Positions 1-9,067 of a stretch of DNA of 64,000 bases are shown here, piece after piece. The notes beneath the pieces were generated by a model. The model searched no databases, was not told the DNA's origin, and was given only the letters and a program-made list of their open reading frames with translations. The stretch is taken from NCBI GenBank assembly GCA_017311185.1, contig JAESUZ010003884.1, forward strand, positions 165,001-229,000. Direction: 5' to 3'. This DNA is from Proteles cristata cristata (Eukaryota; Chordata; Mammalia; Carnivora; Hyaenidae). The translations under genes and the position numbers were made by a program. The first letter of the stretch is position 1, and the number at the start of each line of letters is the position of its first letter.

Positions 1-84
1 CCTTCCTCTCCTCCATCTCCTTTTCCTTTCTTCTGCCCTCTACGTTATCGTGGTAAAATTCATTCCGGTGACTCTCTGTAGCTC

Positions 85-140
85 TATAATTCATTTGACT
101 GCTGTATAGTATTGCATTGTATTTACTTCTCATTCTTCTG
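85..140 (-). mobile_element. possible small L1M fragment
   Basis: The words around 100-125 (gctgtatagtattgcattgta) resemble the antisense 3' region of old mammalian L1M elements, where a 'tatagtattccattgtat' motif is common. Nothing else nearby extends the match convincingly, so this is a weak call. Confidence 0.3.
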
Positions 141-340
141 CTTGACAACTCTTAATTCCTTTGGAGTGGAGAATGGCTGTTTCCTCATCGCATATTCTTT
201 CTCAGAAATCATTTATAGCATGAATTCAGTACTTGGAGTCCTGGTTCTGGAATTCAAAGACCTTTGTCTTCTGGCTCATGTAGTTGGAAAACAATGGCTT
301 GCAATGTTTTCTGTTCATTTGCTCGTTGCTTTTTGTCTGT

Positions 341-490
341 CTTTCCCTCCCTCTTTCTTTTCTTTGCTTTTTTCTTCTCTTCCCTTCTTTCCTTCTTCCG
401 TTTCTTCTTTCTCTTTCTTTCTTCCTTCTTCTTCCTTCCTTCTTCCCTCTCTTCCTTTTTCTTTTTTTCCCTTTTCTTCCTTCTTCCTCT
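341..490. repeat. polypyrimidine tract
   Basis: 150 bases that are all C or T except for G at 366 and G at 400. The tract is an irregular mix of CTT, CTTT and CCTT words rather than a clean microsatellite. It ends in an AG at 491-492. Long reading frames over it on both strands (Phe/Ser/Leu-rich on +, Lys/Arg/Glu-rich on -) are composition artefacts. Confidence 0.9.
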
Positions 491-491
491 A

Positions 492-798
492 GTATACATT
501 TAAAACGTGTGTTCAGAAATGGAGTTCACCTCTTGGTTTCAGGCTGTGTAAAGCCTCTTCCTCCTCCCACCTACCACCTGTTTCCGAATGGAATCAGGAA
601 AGTAGTGGATAGAAGGAACTGGGAAGCGGGGATTGATGGGAACAGATATCTCAGTCAGTATTATTGATAAGGACAGTTAAACAAATCAGCAACTGATGAC
701 TGCATGTTATAATTGGCACTGAGTAATGCCCTACCTCTCAGACTTTATGGTATCTGCTTATTATCCAGGGACCTTGTTAACATGTAGAAACTGATAGC
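492..798. other. unassigned stretch
   Basis: Ordinary mixed-composition DNA. I recognise no gene, repeat or RNA in it. Confidence 0.5.
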
Positions 799-895
799 AC
801 AGGCCTGAGTTGTTAGTTGAATTTGTACATTCCTAGCAAGATTCTTGGTGAATGCAGGTGCTGCTGGTTCTGGACCAGGCTTTGAGCACCAAGGA
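799..895 (+). mobile_element. hAT-Charlie (MER5-type) fragment
   Basis: The order 'aggcctgag ... cattcctagcaag ... gcaggtgctgctgg ... ccaggctttgag' follows the 3' half of a MER5-type non-autonomous hAT element. Only the 3' half is visible. It is the first of three such pieces within 800 bases. Confidence 0.6.
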
Positions 896-990
896 TATAT
901 GGATGGAGCACACGTTTGTCTCATACTTGAGCTCGAGCCTTGGCCCTATTGGTTTCATTGTCTCAGGGGACTGTGGGAAAATTAGTGTCC

Positions 991-1175
991 AGTCTGTGGC
1001 TCTCATCCTTGGCTGCTCATTATAGTTACCTGAGACACATCTAAACATCCTATGCTCAGGCTGTACCCCAGATCAGTTAAATCAGAGTATCTTAGGGAAG
1101 GGACCCATGCATCAGTAGTTCGTGAAACTTTCCAGGTTAATTTCAGTGTGCAGCCAAGACGGAGAGCCATTGGCC
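991..1175 (+). mobile_element. hAT-Charlie MITE, MER5-type, near complete
   Basis: About 185 bases bounded by decayed inverted termini: 'cagtctgtggctctcatcc' at the left and the complement-like 'gacggagagccattg' at the right (family TIR cagtggttctcaacc). The interior keeps the family order: 'cagatcagttaaatcagag', then 'gggacccatgcatcagta', then 'gtgcagccaag'. These elements have no coding capacity and were moved by Charlie transposases. Confidence 0.75.
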
Positions 1176-1176
1176 C

Positions 1177-1596
1177 AGGGTGGTGGTTCTCAAACTTTAG
1201 CACCCATGAGTCTCGTCTGGAGGGCTTGTTAAAACTTAAATTTCTGGGGGCGCCTGGGTGGCTTAGTCGGTTAAGTGTCCGACTTTCGCTTAGGTCATGA
1301 TCTCGCGGTTCGTGGGTTCGAGCTCCGCGTTGGGCTCTGTGCTGACTGCCAGCTCAGAGCCTAGAGCCTGTTTCAGTCTGTGACTCCCTCTCTCTCTGAC
1401 CCTCCCCTGCTCACGCTGTCTCTCTCTCTCCTAGAAATAAATAAAAAATAAAAATAAAAAAAAATAGATTTAAAACTTCAATTTCTGGATCCCAGCCCCA
1501 AGTTTCTGATCCAGTTGGTCTGGGCTTGAGCCTGAAAATCTGCATTTCTGACTAGTTTCCAAGTGCTGCTGCTGCTGCTCATGCTCTAAGGGCTTA
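1177..1596 (+). mobile_element. hAT-Charlie (MER5A-type) split by a SINE
   Basis: The left part (1184-1245) reads 'ggtggttctcaaactttag', 'tctggagggcttgttaaaac'. The right part (1470-1596) continues 'ggatcccagccccaagtttctg', 'gtctgggcttgagcctg', 'ctgcatttctgactagtttcc'. The element is interrupted exactly at the target duplication of the SINE at 1246-1469, so it predates that SINE. A short CTG run (1565-1578) lies near its end. Confidence 0.8.
1246..1469 (+). mobile_element. carnivore tRNA-SINE (SINEC, felid type), variant subfamily
   Basis: A non-coding retroposon mobilised by L1. The tRNA-derived head has an internal Pol III promoter (B-box-like ggttcgagctcc), followed by a CT-rich body and an A-rich tail. 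The target duplication is 1229-1245 (ttaaaacttaaatttct) and 1470-1486 with one mismatch. This copy carries 'gacttTCGCTTAggtc', 'gctgacTGCCAgctcagagcc' and a tail beginning CTAGAAATAAATAAA. These changes are shared with the copies at 16964 and 49047 but not with the other SINEs here. Confidence 0.97.
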
Positions 1597-1597
1597 A

Positions 1598-1718
1598 GTT
1601 CTCATCAGTAAAATGGGTATATGTATTACACATCTTTCACGGCTCACTGGAAGATCGATGAAATAAAAGCAACATGATGTCTAGTATGTAGCAGACAATC
1701 AAGAATTGGTGGTTATGT
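1598..1718 (+). mobile_element. MIR fragment
   Basis: 'ttctcatcagtaaaatgggtat' is the diagnostic core-to-3' word of MIR (family: ctcatctgtaaaatgggg). It is followed by degenerate 'gatgaaataaaagcaacatg' and 'gtagcagacaatcaagaattgg', matching the MIR 3' end order. Confidence 0.65.
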
Positions 1719-2799
1719 TTATGGCTAAGTGAGATGTTTGGTTAATAGTCAGATAGTTTACCCATAATACTTGTTAGGTGATTCTTCTACTTAAAGAATC
1801 ACTTCCAAGTGTTGTTAAATTTGCGCTGTTGCCTCCCAGAGGGATTTAATTCATCCTCTGGTTATAACGATGTTATTCTAAGGGATCTGCCTTAAGTTTC
1901 CAGACCACCTGTACACATACCCAGGGGTTAACAAGTGACTCTTCATCCACAGTCCACTGATAAACCCAGCATGGCCCCTACTTGGTTTTTTTTTCTTCCA
2001 GGACAAATCCTACAGGCCATGTCTTCCTGAACCGGAGGCCCCGGGACTTTGACTTGTGTCAGACCTGGTGGTCTCCAGATGGGCTGGCAGTGGGAATGGG
2101 AAGGGGTGATGGACCCCTCCTGAGGCTCGATGCTCGACTGTGAACTCTTCCTCCGCTGGCACCCTGGTACATGCAGTGACTCCACCACGCTTTTTCTCCT
2201 CCTGAATACTGTGTTTGCACACAGCTCCGTCCCAGGAAGAATGGGTCCCAGGTGGTGTCCTCTGGCCCGAAGGCTGCTACTTCATTATCGTCTTTGTTAA
2301 CCTGAGAATACCGCCCTTCGGGTTCTGCAAAGGAGCACATCATTCTCGCTAAATTCACAGTGTCAAAAACGACTCCTTGCTGGGCTTTGGAGCATCGTGG
2401 GTGAACTGCAGCTATTGATCTAGCTTCCAGCATTCTGAATAATGCAGACAATACGGTTTCTGGGAGCCTTCTCCGAAAACTGCCCAGATTTTGGACTTGA
2501 GCTTGATGCAAACCGCATGACAAACATGCCAAGCTTGTGCTGACAGCGCTGAAGCACTTTGGGATAAACATTTGTGTTTGCTAAAAATGTCTCTAAAGAA
2601 TTGGAAGTATTTTGTCAAAAGATTTATCTGTGCATTTCTGGGGGGTGTTTTAACGTTTTCCATGACCCAAAAGCAATGGTTCCCGAGTGTCTCATTTATC
2701 AGTTTCTGGTCCATTTCTAACCTTAAGCTGCAACAGGAAGATTGGAATTAAAAGGTTAGTTCTTGTTTAAAATGGACATGTGTTCCTTCCGAGGGATAA
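1719..2799. other. non-repetitive DNA, acceptor-like site at about 2000
   Basis: No recognised repeat. A T/C-rich run ending in CAG (1986-2001, ttttttttcttccag) resembles a 3' splice site. The following 2002-2145 is GC-richer than its surroundings, and one frame stays open for about 45 codons before a TGA, but the peptide is not recognisable. A 170-residue frame on the minus strand (2571-2059) resembles no protein family known to me. Confidence 0.4.
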
Positions 2800-3145
2800 A
2801 AGAATTTAATTGACAGGATGTGTGCCGTAGATAGGCATTTGCGGCTTCGATTGTGATTGTTTTGCTATCTCTTCAGGTTTCTTAGCAAATCTGGGCCGGG
2901 AGATCAGAACGGTCGCCTCAGAAAAGATGGTAATTATCACTAAGCAATTGCTGGGTTAATTAGGTCTGTCAATAATTCAGAGGGCAATTGGAGCAAAGTT
3001 GAGGCAGGTTTAGAGATAAGGCACGCTGCCTGAAATAAATCTCTCGTAAGTCGATAACTCTGACCGAGGTAACTTTCCGCCTTTGGAGATGAGTTTAGAC
3101 AGGTGGACTCAGGAGGAGCTATGTGTTTATTAGGATCCACCGACC
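2800..3145. promoter_or_regulatory. candidate conserved enhancer-like element
   Basis: Non-repetitive stretch with an unusual cluster of homeodomain-type cores: gcaattgc (2944), ttaatta (2956), tcaataatt (2969) and gcaattgg (2984). Around it are CpGs that neutral mammalian DNA tends to lose (ggtcgcctc, cacgctg, ctctcgtaagtcgataac, gaccgagg, ttccgcc). This is inferred from sequence character alone. No alignment was possible. Confidence 0.3.
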
Positions 3146-3423
3146 ATCAGACATGAAATTCTTCATTCTTCTAGAGTGGAACGTAAGGTGGGAGGAGGAA
3201 ACACCCATTAAGGAGAGGTTCATATTGCGTGTCTTATTTGCAAACTCAGTCTATACCTTTGTGTTGCAGCCACATGTTATAAATGTCCTTTTAATGGCAG
3301 TGATACAGTGCTGGATAGAATATATACATCTGTGTTGATTTTTTAAGATGTATAGGAGGTTGCTTTTGTAATCATGATAATAATAATAGAACAAAAACCG
3401 TGCTAACAACAAGAGCGATTTTG
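3146..3423. other. unassigned stretch
   Basis: AT-leaning DNA with a short ATA-rich run near 3379. No gene or repeat recognised. Confidence 0.4.
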
Positions 3424-3625
3424 ATGTATTGAGTATCTCCTGTGGGCCCAGTACTTGTCTATGGATCTGCAGTTCTCATAGTGATTCGTAAAGACAGGGA
3501 TTATTAGCCTCATTTCATAGATTAGGAGACTGAGGCACAGAGCACTTACATGATTTCCTCAAGGTCACATACGTAAAAGGTGGCAGAGCTGGGAATTTAA
3601 CTCAAGACCCTGGCTTCAAATCTGC
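3424..3625 (-). mobile_element. MIR
   Basis: Antisense MIR order is intact: 'attgagtatctcctgtggg' (3' end), 'cctcatttcatagattaggagactgaggcacagag' (core, read in two words), 'caaggtcacata', 'gtggcagagctgggaattt' and 'ctcaagaccctggcttcaaat' near the tRNA head. About 200 bases, close to full length for this ancient SINE. Confidence 0.88.
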
Positions 3626-3695
3626 CTCCCCCCAGAGGAAGCAAATGGTTCACGGAGGAAAAGTTCCGTGGAAGCATTTGAAATTTACATCTGTA

Positions 3696-3905
3696 GGGGC
3701 GCCTGGGTGGCTCAGTCAGTTGAGCTTCGGACTTTGACTCCGGTTATGATCTCACAATTTGTGGGTTCGGGCCCTGCGTCGGGCTCTGTGCTGACAGCTC
3801 GGGTCCTGGAGCCTGCTTGGGGTTCTGTGTCTCCCTCTCTTTCTGCCACTCTGCTGCTCTGTCTCTCTCTCCAATATAAACAAATATTTAAAAAATTTAA
3901 AAAAA
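3696..3905 (+). mobile_element. carnivore tRNA-SINE
   Basis: Starts ggggcgcctgggtggctcag. Target duplication 3680-3695 (gaaatttacatctgta) and 3906-3921 (two mismatches). The body has 'ctgacagctcgggtcctgg'. The A-tail is degraded (aaatatttaaaaaatttaaaa), so it is moderately old. Confidence 0.96.
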
Positions 3906-4029
3906 GAAACTTACACCTGTAAATCGGACTTTTTGTTTCTAACTTTGCTTCCTCAGGTTGACTCATCAGTAGTGTTTTCTGCAGATAGATGTTCAGGAGA
4001 AGGGCCCAAAGGCAAGGGTTGGTTGTGAT

Positions 4030-4235
4030 GAATACCTATTTTATATTGGGAAGTTGAATGAAGCACTTTATGTATTGTAAATCCTTTAATTATCACAAAA
4101 GCTTGGGGAGGTATGTTTTCTTGTCTCAATTTTACATATGTGGGAATTGAGTTTCAGAAAGAAAAAACTCTTGCTCAAAGTCATATGGCTAGCATGCAGA
4201 CAGAACAAGGATTGAAACTCCAGTTTGTCTTAAAA
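4030..4235 (-). mobile_element. MIR
   Basis: Antisense MIR with more decay than the 3.4 kb copy: 'tttatgtattgtaaatccttt', 'caattttacatatgtgggaattgag', 'ctcaaagtcatatggctag' and 'acaaggattgaaactcc' lie in the expected order. Confidence 0.75.
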
Positions 4236-4369
4236 GTTTGTAAAATATGAAAGGCAAATAAACCTTACTGGAGTTTTCAGCATGTAAGCTTCATATTTGA
4301 ATACTATAGTTAGATTCTGCAAATATAGAAGCGTGTGGAGTTGCTTACATTCATCTTGGGTTAGTTATT

Positions 4370-4374
4370 CTATC

Positions 4375-4415
<41 letters not shown>

Positions 4416-4432
4416 CCTACCTTATCTATCTA
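4370..4432. repeat. (CTAT)n tetranucleotide microsatellite
   Basis: About eleven tandem ctat units from 4375 to 4412, followed by ctac and tatc variants. It directly abuts the MLT1 LTR at 4434. Likely length-polymorphic. Confidence 0.95.
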
Positions 4433-4433
4433 T

Positions 4434-5046
4434 ATTAGTTTATTAGGGACGTCATAAGAACAGGTTACAGATTGGGTGCTTAAACAACAGAAAAAATATT
4501 TCCCACAGTTCTGGAGGCTAGAGGTCCAAGATCAAAGTGTTGGTGGGTGTGGTTTCTTTGACACCTTTCTCCTAGGTTTGCAGATGTGTGCCCTGTCAGT
4601 GTGTCCTCACGTGGTCTTTCCTCTGTGTGCACGCTTCCCCAGTGTCTTGTTCTATACTCAAATTTTCTTTCTGTATGAGAACACTAGTCAGACTGATTTA
4701 AGGTCCACCATGATAGCCTTATTTAAAAAAAAAAAAGTTTATTTACTTTGGGGGGAGGGAGAAAGAGAGTGAGCATATGCAGGGGGAAGGGCAGAGAGAG
4801 AGAATCCCAAGAAGGCTCTGTGCTGTCAACACATGAGCCTGATGTGGGTCTTGAACCCATGAATTGTGAGATTATGACCTGGACCAACAAAGAGTCAGAT
4901 GCTTAATGGATTGAGCCACCCAGGTGTCTGTATAATCTTACCTCTTTAAAGACCCTCTCTCCAAATATAGTACCATTCTGAGGAACTAAGTGTTAGGGCT
5001 TCAAATTCATATAAATTTGGGGGATGGGACACAATTTAACCCATAA
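4434..5046 (-). mobile_element. MLT1-type (ERVL-MaLR) solo LTR, split by a SINE
   Basis: Antisense LTR: 'attagtttattagggacgtc', 'ttaaacaacagaaaaaatat', 'cccacagttctggaggctag', 'tccaagatcaaagtg', then after the SINE 'cctctttaaagaccctctct', 'ccaaatatagtaccattctg' and 'gacacaatttaacccataac'. No internal retroviral region accompanies it, so it is a solo LTR with no gene. Confidence 0.87.
4722..4930 (-). mobile_element. carnivore tRNA-SINE inside the MLT1 LTR
   Basis: Poly-A tail as 'atttaaaaaaaaaaaag' at the left, head 'gagccacccaggtgtctg' at the right. Weak target duplication (atagcctta 4713-4721; ataatctta 4932-4940). The tRNA-related part is diverged (ttgaacccatgaattgtgag). Confidence 0.93.
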
Positions 5047-5080
5047 CTCTATCTATTATTTTAACATGTAAAAATAGAGA

Positions 5081-5278
5081 GGGGCACCTGGGTAGCTCAG
5101 TTGGTTGAGCAATAGACTCTTCATTTCAGCTCAGGTCATGATCCCAGGGTCATGGGATCAAGCCCCATACTGGGCTCCATGCAGAGCATGGAAACTGCTT
5201 AAGCTTCTCTCTCTCTCTCTCTCTCTGACCCTCTCTCCCCTGATCATGTGCTGTCTGTCTGTCTAAAATTAAAAAAAT
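5081..5278 (+). mobile_element. older carnivore tRNA-SINE
   Basis: Starts ggggcacctgggtagctcag. 'gatcccagggtcatgggatc' and 'caagccccatactgggctcc' mark an older variant than the GTTCGAGCCCC copies. A (CT)n run sits at 5205-5226. Confidence 0.92.
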
Positions 5279-6446
5279 ATATAGATAAATATTCTTTACA
5301 CTTTAACAAACATCTACCAGATCAAGTTGAAATCTCTGATGTCATTCATTCTCCTTCCTTTCCCCTCAGAGATAAACATTATTATGAAATTTTCTGTGTA
5401 TAGTCCATTTTTCTACTTCTACTACATGCCACACTTATGAATACATACCACACTCAAAATACATCCCACATTCATAAAAACACATAGACTTTTTATACTT
5501 TTTGAATGTATATCACTGGTACCATATGCTATGTATTATTCTGCAGGTTGCTTTTATCTTTTAAGGTGAATAGAAATGTCATTGGACCATCCTTGAATTC
5601 CTGATGTATCATGTCTAGTTTGGGTTGCTTATTTTTAAAAATAAACCGTCAAATTCATTCTATTAACATTTTATTGTGAGTTTTACTTAAGATTGGTCTT
5701 TAATTTACTCTTCCTGACTGAACTTGCTTGCTTCTGGAGTATGGTTAACAAGATTATAAACATGAATTAGGGGAGTTCACCTCTGGAATGCCAACACGAT
5801 TAATCCCATGAACCTGCTCTTTAGCAAAACAAACATTCCTACTGAAAATTATTTTACGAAAACAACCATTTAATGTTTCTGGAAATTTTCTTAAGGACAT
5901 ATAGCAAATAAAGAAATAATTTTTAAAGGAAATCAAGAAAATCTAAAACTTGTTAAGAGCAGTGAGAATTTTTGGCATTTGAAATGGGACCTCTTCCCTC
6001 CTTCCCCCTCCCCCCTTCTCAGTTCATTATGATTGAAATCTGAGGTGAACACACAGGACTCCTTATCACATAAGCTACAAGTTGAGAGCTAAGTTATCTT
6101 CCCGGGAAGGGCAGACCACCAGCATTTCTTATCTTTCCTGGCTACAGGTTGCAGAGGGTAAATTTCAGGTGAATATGGCTGATATATGGATAATATATAT
6201 ATGGAGGCTCCCCTCTTCCACCTGGCCACCACTCATAGGTTGGAGGCTCTGTTTTAGTCATGACATGCTGAAAATACCGGAGTCACCATCATCCCCACTC
6301 CAACTCATTCATGGGGTGCAGTTTCTTCCAGGAAAGACAAAGTCTATATAGGGTACCATTCCTGCTAGCGTCCTGCTCTTAAAGCAAGGAGGGGTGCTAT
6401 TTAGAGAGAAATAGGCCTCTTCCCTTGTTTATAGCCCTAGAACTCA
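5279..6446. other. unassigned stretch, possibly some old L1 debris
   Basis: 5285-5620 has the AT-rich flavour of decayed L1 3' sequence, but I could not fix a match. 5990-6022 is a short C/T-rich run. No gene recognised: the 89-codon frame at 6082-6351 has no family resemblance. Confidence 0.4.
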
Positions 6447-6456
6447 TGGCTCAGAG

Positions 6457-6700
6457 TTAAAAAAAATTTTTTTAAGTTTATTTATTTCTGAGAGAGAGAG
6501 AGAGGAGAAGGAGAAGAAGAGGGAGAGGGGGGGAGAAACCATGAGCACGGACAGGCAAGGGGCAGAGTGAGAGGGAGAGAGAGAATCCCAAGCAGACTCT
6601 GCACTGTCAGTGCAAAGCCAGTGTGGCGCTCGAACTCATGAACTGTGAGATCACGACCTAAGAGTCGGACACTTAACTGACTGAGCTACACAGGTGCCCC
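6457..6700 (-). mobile_element. carnivore tRNA-SINE with expanded purine run
   Basis: Perfect 10-base target duplication tggctcagag at 6447-6456 and 6701-6710. The body holds an expanded GA/GGA-rich segment (6489-6535), making it longer than its neighbours. Head ends 'gagctacacaggtgcccc'. Confidence 0.97.
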
Positions 6701-6858
6701 TGGCTCAGAGATTTTATGCTGGGAGAGAAGCAGGCATTAGTATCAGAGAACTTCAAAGCTCTCCCCAAAGGAAATGACTTTATTTGAAATAGCGTGGGGG
6801 AAGTTCAGGCCTTAAAAATGCTCTCAAAGACCTTGGGAGGCTTTGCAGGTGAAGACAG

Positions 6859-6912
6859 AAGTACTAAGTACTAAGAAGTACTAAGTACTAAGAAGTACTA
6901 AGAAGTACTAAG
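6859..6912. repeat. short tandem array of gtactaag / gtactaagaa
   Basis: Six units of an 8- or 10-base word (gtactaag with or without aa), alternating 8-10-8-10-10. The pattern looks like slippage of a compound unit. Flanking DNA from 6711 to 7259 is otherwise unassigned and may include the decayed 5' end of the L1M that follows. Confidence 0.85.
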
Positions 6913-7682
6913 CCAGTTCTTAGGTATCCTAAGAAGGGCTTTCCTGTGGTCAGAACAAAGCTCCAACACTGACTTCAAAACCTACCTTATAGAAAGGGAT
7001 GCAAATTTCACTGTGGGGAAAAAAGGGATCAGACTGTGGAACCATTTATGCTCCAGGGCATTGTTAAAAACAGTAGAGTAATCATTTGGCAATTAGTGAG
7101 GCTTGCAGTTGTGTGTGTTCATGGAAAGAGACAGATAAAGGGAGTCCCGCCAAAACCACTGTCATCCCAGTGTGACTGTGGACACACCCCAAATTGTGCC
7201 CCCAGAGAAATAACATTAAAGGTCATACACCATAGGGGCAGTGGTAAGGAAGGGACTTAACTGACGTAGTCTAACCATTCACTAAGAATATGATCCATTA
7301 GTTCTCAGGAATTACAGTAACTACAGGAATTCTCAGAGGCAGAGCACTAATACCAAGAGTTGCTAGAATGTATCTCTAAAATGTCCTATCTTCCCACAGT
7401 GCAAAATGATGAGATCTGCGGAAACACAGGGAGATATGATGCCAAACTGAGGGGGAAAAATTAGACAACAGAAATTGCCTTTGAAAGGGATCAGTGTCAG
7501 ATTTGACGGAAACACTTCCAAATAATCATTCTAAATATATTCAGAGAACTAAAGAAAACCACGATTAAAGGAATAGAGGAAAGCATGATGACAATGTGAT
7601 ATAAAATAGAGAATGTCGTCGATAAAGAGATAGAAATTATGAAAAAAGAACCAGATGGATATTGTTGTTAAAAAGTACAATA

Positions 7683-7894
7683 GGGGTGCCTGGGTGGCTC
7701 AGTTGGTTAAGTGTCCGACTTTGGCTCAGGTCATGATCTCACAGTTCGTAGGTTCGAACCCTGTGTTGGGCTCTGTGCTGACAGCTAGCTTAGAGCCTGA
7801 AGCCTGTGTTCGGATTCTGTGTCTCCCCCTCTCCCTGACCTTCCCCTGCTCACGCTGTCTCTATCTCTCTCTCAAAAATAAATAAAGCATTTTT
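7683..7894 (+). mobile_element. carnivore tRNA-SINE in L1M ORF1 region
   Basis: Perfect 14-base target duplication taaaaagtacaata at 7669-7682 and 7895-7908. Well preserved head and tail (aaaaataaataaagc), with 'gacagctagcttagagcctg' in the body. Confidence 0.98.
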
Positions 7895-8432
7895 TAAAAA
7901 GTACAATAACTACAATAAAAAATTCACCAATGAGCCCTACCACATATTTGAACTGTCAGAAGAAAGAATCGGTGAACTTAAAGATAAATCAATGGATTCC
8001 TGTTGGAATCTAAAGAACCCAGAAGGGGAAGAAGTGAAGAAAAATGAGCACAGCATCAAATGTGGGGTACTATTAAGCACACCAATGTATACATAGGAGC
8101 ACCAGAAGGAAGGAGAGAGAGAGGCAGAAAAAACTACTTGAAGAAATAGTGGCTGAAAATGTTCTCACTTTGATGAAAAACTACATACACATCCAAGAAA
8201 CTTAAGAAACTTCAAGTGATGTACACACAGACAGGTCATAGTATAAATGTATAAATGCCGAAGATCAAAAATCAAAAGATAATCTTTAAAGCAGCAAGAG
8301 AAAAAGGACTCTTCGTATACAAAGGACTACAATTAGGTTAAAGCTGACTCTTCATCAGAAAGAATGAAGACTAGAATCTGCAGGATGACTTGTCCAAACT
8401 GCTAAAGGTGGGGAAAGGGGGGAGGAAATATT

Positions 8433-8667
8433 TAAAAAAAATTTTTTTAATTAATGTTTTTTATTTATTTCTGAGAGAGAAAGAGAGACAGCTTGAGCAA
8501 GGGCGGGTCAGAGAGAGAGGGAGGTACAGAATCTGAAACAGGCTCCAGGCTCCAGGCTCCAAGCTGTCAGCATAGAGCCCGATATGGGGCTCAAACCCAC
8601 TAACTGTGATATTATGACCTGAGCCGAAGTCGGACGCTGATCCGACTGAGCCACCCAAGGCCCCCCC
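8433..8667 (-). mobile_element. carnivore tRNA-SINE in L1M
   Basis: Target duplication gggaggaaatatt (8420-8432) and gggaggaactatt (8668-8680). 'ggctccag' is triplicated (8541-8559, ggctccaggctccaggctcc), a small internal expansion of the body. Confidence 0.96.
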
Positions 8668-9018
8668 GGGAGGAACTATTAATGAAGCATTTTATATCCA
8701 GCAAAATTGTTTTTCAAAAATAACGGTAAAAATTAAGGTTAAATAGAGACATTACTTGTCCTTATTTGTTAGACTATTATGAAGAAATAAAGTCAATTTC
8801 CTATCTTACCCTATACGAGTAACCAAAACTGACAGAATTCATCCCCTTACAGGAGATACTAATTGTTTCGAATGAAAGCAGAGGACCCCAAGCAGTAATT
8901 CCAGTCCATGAGAAAAAACAAAGAGCCTTGGTCAAGTAATTAGATATTATAAAAGGCAGTGTAAATTCATATTTCTTCACCTTTCTTAACTGATTTAAAA
9001 GGCAAACCTATAAAGTCA

Positions 9019-9067
9019 CACATATGTACATGCACATACATACACATACATATACACACACACACAC
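9019..9067. repeat. short (CATA)/(CA) repeat
   Basis: Alternating cacata/cata words ending in a run of seven CA units inside the L1M inter-ORF region. Confidence 0.75.

Noticed and set aside
112..492. 126-codon frame rich in Phe, Ser and Leu, and its Lys/Arg/Glu-rich opposite
   Set aside because: Produced by the pyrimidine tract; low complexity.
2059..2571. 170-codon open frame on the minus strand
   Set aside because: No family resemblance, no splice or promoter context, and other frames of the region are also partly open. Length is possible by chance in GC-richer DNA.
6859..6912. Possible CRISPR-like array
   Set aside because: Units are 8-10 bases without spacers, in a mammalian genome; simple tandem repeat.
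7683..7760. tRNA-like sequence with a good B box in the SINEs
   Set aside because: These are tRNA-derived SINE heads; no cloverleaf with intact acceptor stem, repeated some 27 times.
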